From contig WGNK01000069.1 in assembly GCA_016124535.1 (NCBI GenBank), forward strand, positions 1-35,883: a stretch of DNA of 35,883 nt. The letters are read 5' to 3'. Shown in pieces: positions 35,513 through 35,883 of the stretch. Under the pieces are notes generated by a model that was not told the DNA's origin, did not search any database, and saw only the letters and a list, made by a program, of their open reading frames with translations. Every line of letters starts with the position of its first letter. Position 1 is the stretch's first letter. The stretch comes from Azospirillum sp. Lineage in GTDB: Bacteria; Pseudomonadota; Alphaproteobacteria; Azospirillales; Azospirillaceae. Position numbers and translations under genes: made by a program.

Positions 35513-35868
35513 AACCCGCCCGCGCTGGGCGGTCGTCTCAGGGCGATGCAGAGAAGTTGACTGATTTTCCGTGACAGGGGTTGTCATCCGATTCAGAAGG
35601 TTGCGGGACAGAGGGGGCCAAGAGAGGGCAAAATCGGGTCTGGAGACCAGCCGGCCAGTTCGCAGCTATTGGGCTATAACTGCGGAAATCCTTGGGATTT
35701 TTGGCGGCGTCTCGGGGTGGAGAGAGAGTCGCCGTGGAAAGTACGGCCTTATGTAGATGGGGTAATCGGGCATCGGTGGCTGGCAGCTTGACGCAGCCGA
35801 TATGGCCTTCATTTCGATGGGTGAAACAGCGCCCGCACGGGCGCGGACATCGAATGGGAGGAGCGGAC
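35513..35868 (+). mobile_element. Probable left end of an IS110-family element
   Basis: These 356 bases hold no convincing gene and differ in look from the flanking coding DNA. They end with gggaggagcggac directly before an ATG that starts MEHYA, a common start of IS110-family transposases. IS110 elements have a long non-coding left end before the transposase. The exact left boundary is not visible; it could lie anywhere from about 35540 to 35650. A TGACA-ggggt-TGTCA inverted repeat at 35572-35586 lies near that area. Confidence 0.4.
35659..35844 (+). ncRNA. Candidate bridge RNA of the IS110-like element
   Basis: Four stem-loops follow one another. First: CGCAG/CTGCG (35661-35665 with 35680-35684), a C-A mismatch and an inner TAT/ATA. 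Second: CGGCG/CGCCG (35705-35709 with 35730-35734), with a large internal loop containing TCTC and GAGA. Third: ATC, bulge, GGCTG paired with CAGCC-GAT (35772-35801). Fourth: GCGCCC-gcac-GGGCGC (35829-35844). IS110 elements encode a bridge RNA of about this size upstream of the transposase, with two internally looped hairpins that read target and donor DNA. The match is of position and shape only. Confidence 0.35.
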
Positions 35869-35883
35869 ATGGAACACTATGCC
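35869..35883 (+). CDS. Start of a probable IS110-family transposase (partial)
   Basis: Only five codons, MEHYA, lie within the window. The ATG has a strong ggaggag ribosome site seven bases upstream. IS110 transposases typically begin M-x-x-Y-[AV]-G-[IL]-D-[VI], the last part being the first catalytic DEDD residue. The call depends on this short match and the structured leader before it. Confidence 0.45.

Overview
The window reads as chromosome of a GC-rich alphaproteobacterium, most likely from the Rhodospirillales or a related order (inference). The basis is the run ileS, lspA, BamF-type (DUF3035) lipoprotein, two M16 peptidases and a DUF3553 protein, an arrangement I associate with that group, plus high G+C (about two-thirds in coxM lines I counted) and small alphaproteobacterial families. 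I see no rRNA, tRNA or CRISPR array.

Layout. The left edge (1-138) is the tail of an ISL3-family insertion sequence that appears to have cut a pentapeptide-repeat gene. A secreted alpha-carbonic anhydrase (370-1131, minus) is divergent from a plus-strand housekeeping run (1398-8798): ileS, lspA, bamF-like, a catalytic M16 peptidase, its non-catalytic partner, and DUF3553. Two minus-strand membrane proteins follow (8799-10175), then an orphan iron-type ABC permease and two secreted proteins of unknown function (10320-13549), closed by a strong two-way hairpin terminator.

From 19313 back to 13619 lies a minus-strand CO-dehydrogenase-like molybdenum hydroxylase operon, coxG-coxS-coxL-coxM. CoxL carries the form II signature AYRGAGR, so its substrate is uncertain. 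Two unrecognised genes of clearly lower G+C (14448-15684) sit between coxL and coxM. They are translationally coupled, with their own near-perfect Shine-Dalgarno sequence, and look like an acquired two-gene module; this is the main candidate for an undescribed system.

A BamE-like lipoprotein (minus) is followed by a plus-strand mobA-sbcD-sbcC run (20193-25863), hspQ, a small acidic protein, a Tat-exported multicopper oxidase, a probable 57-residue protein with a palindrome upstream, and an RlmD/TrmA-type rRNA methyltransferase. An OmpA-family protein with a recognisable promoter is divergent from def-fmt. Then come a CaiB/BaiF-family enzyme and a Tat-exported metallo-beta-lactamase-fold hydrolase on the minus strand, and one unknown plus-strand protein.

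The right edge (about 35513-35883) looks like the left end of an IS110-family element: the first five codons of a protein starting MEHYA, preceded by some 200 bases with four consecutive stem-loops, where bridge RNAs are encoded in that family. Both edges therefore fall in mobile elements, which suggests the window is an assembled contig that stopped at repeats.
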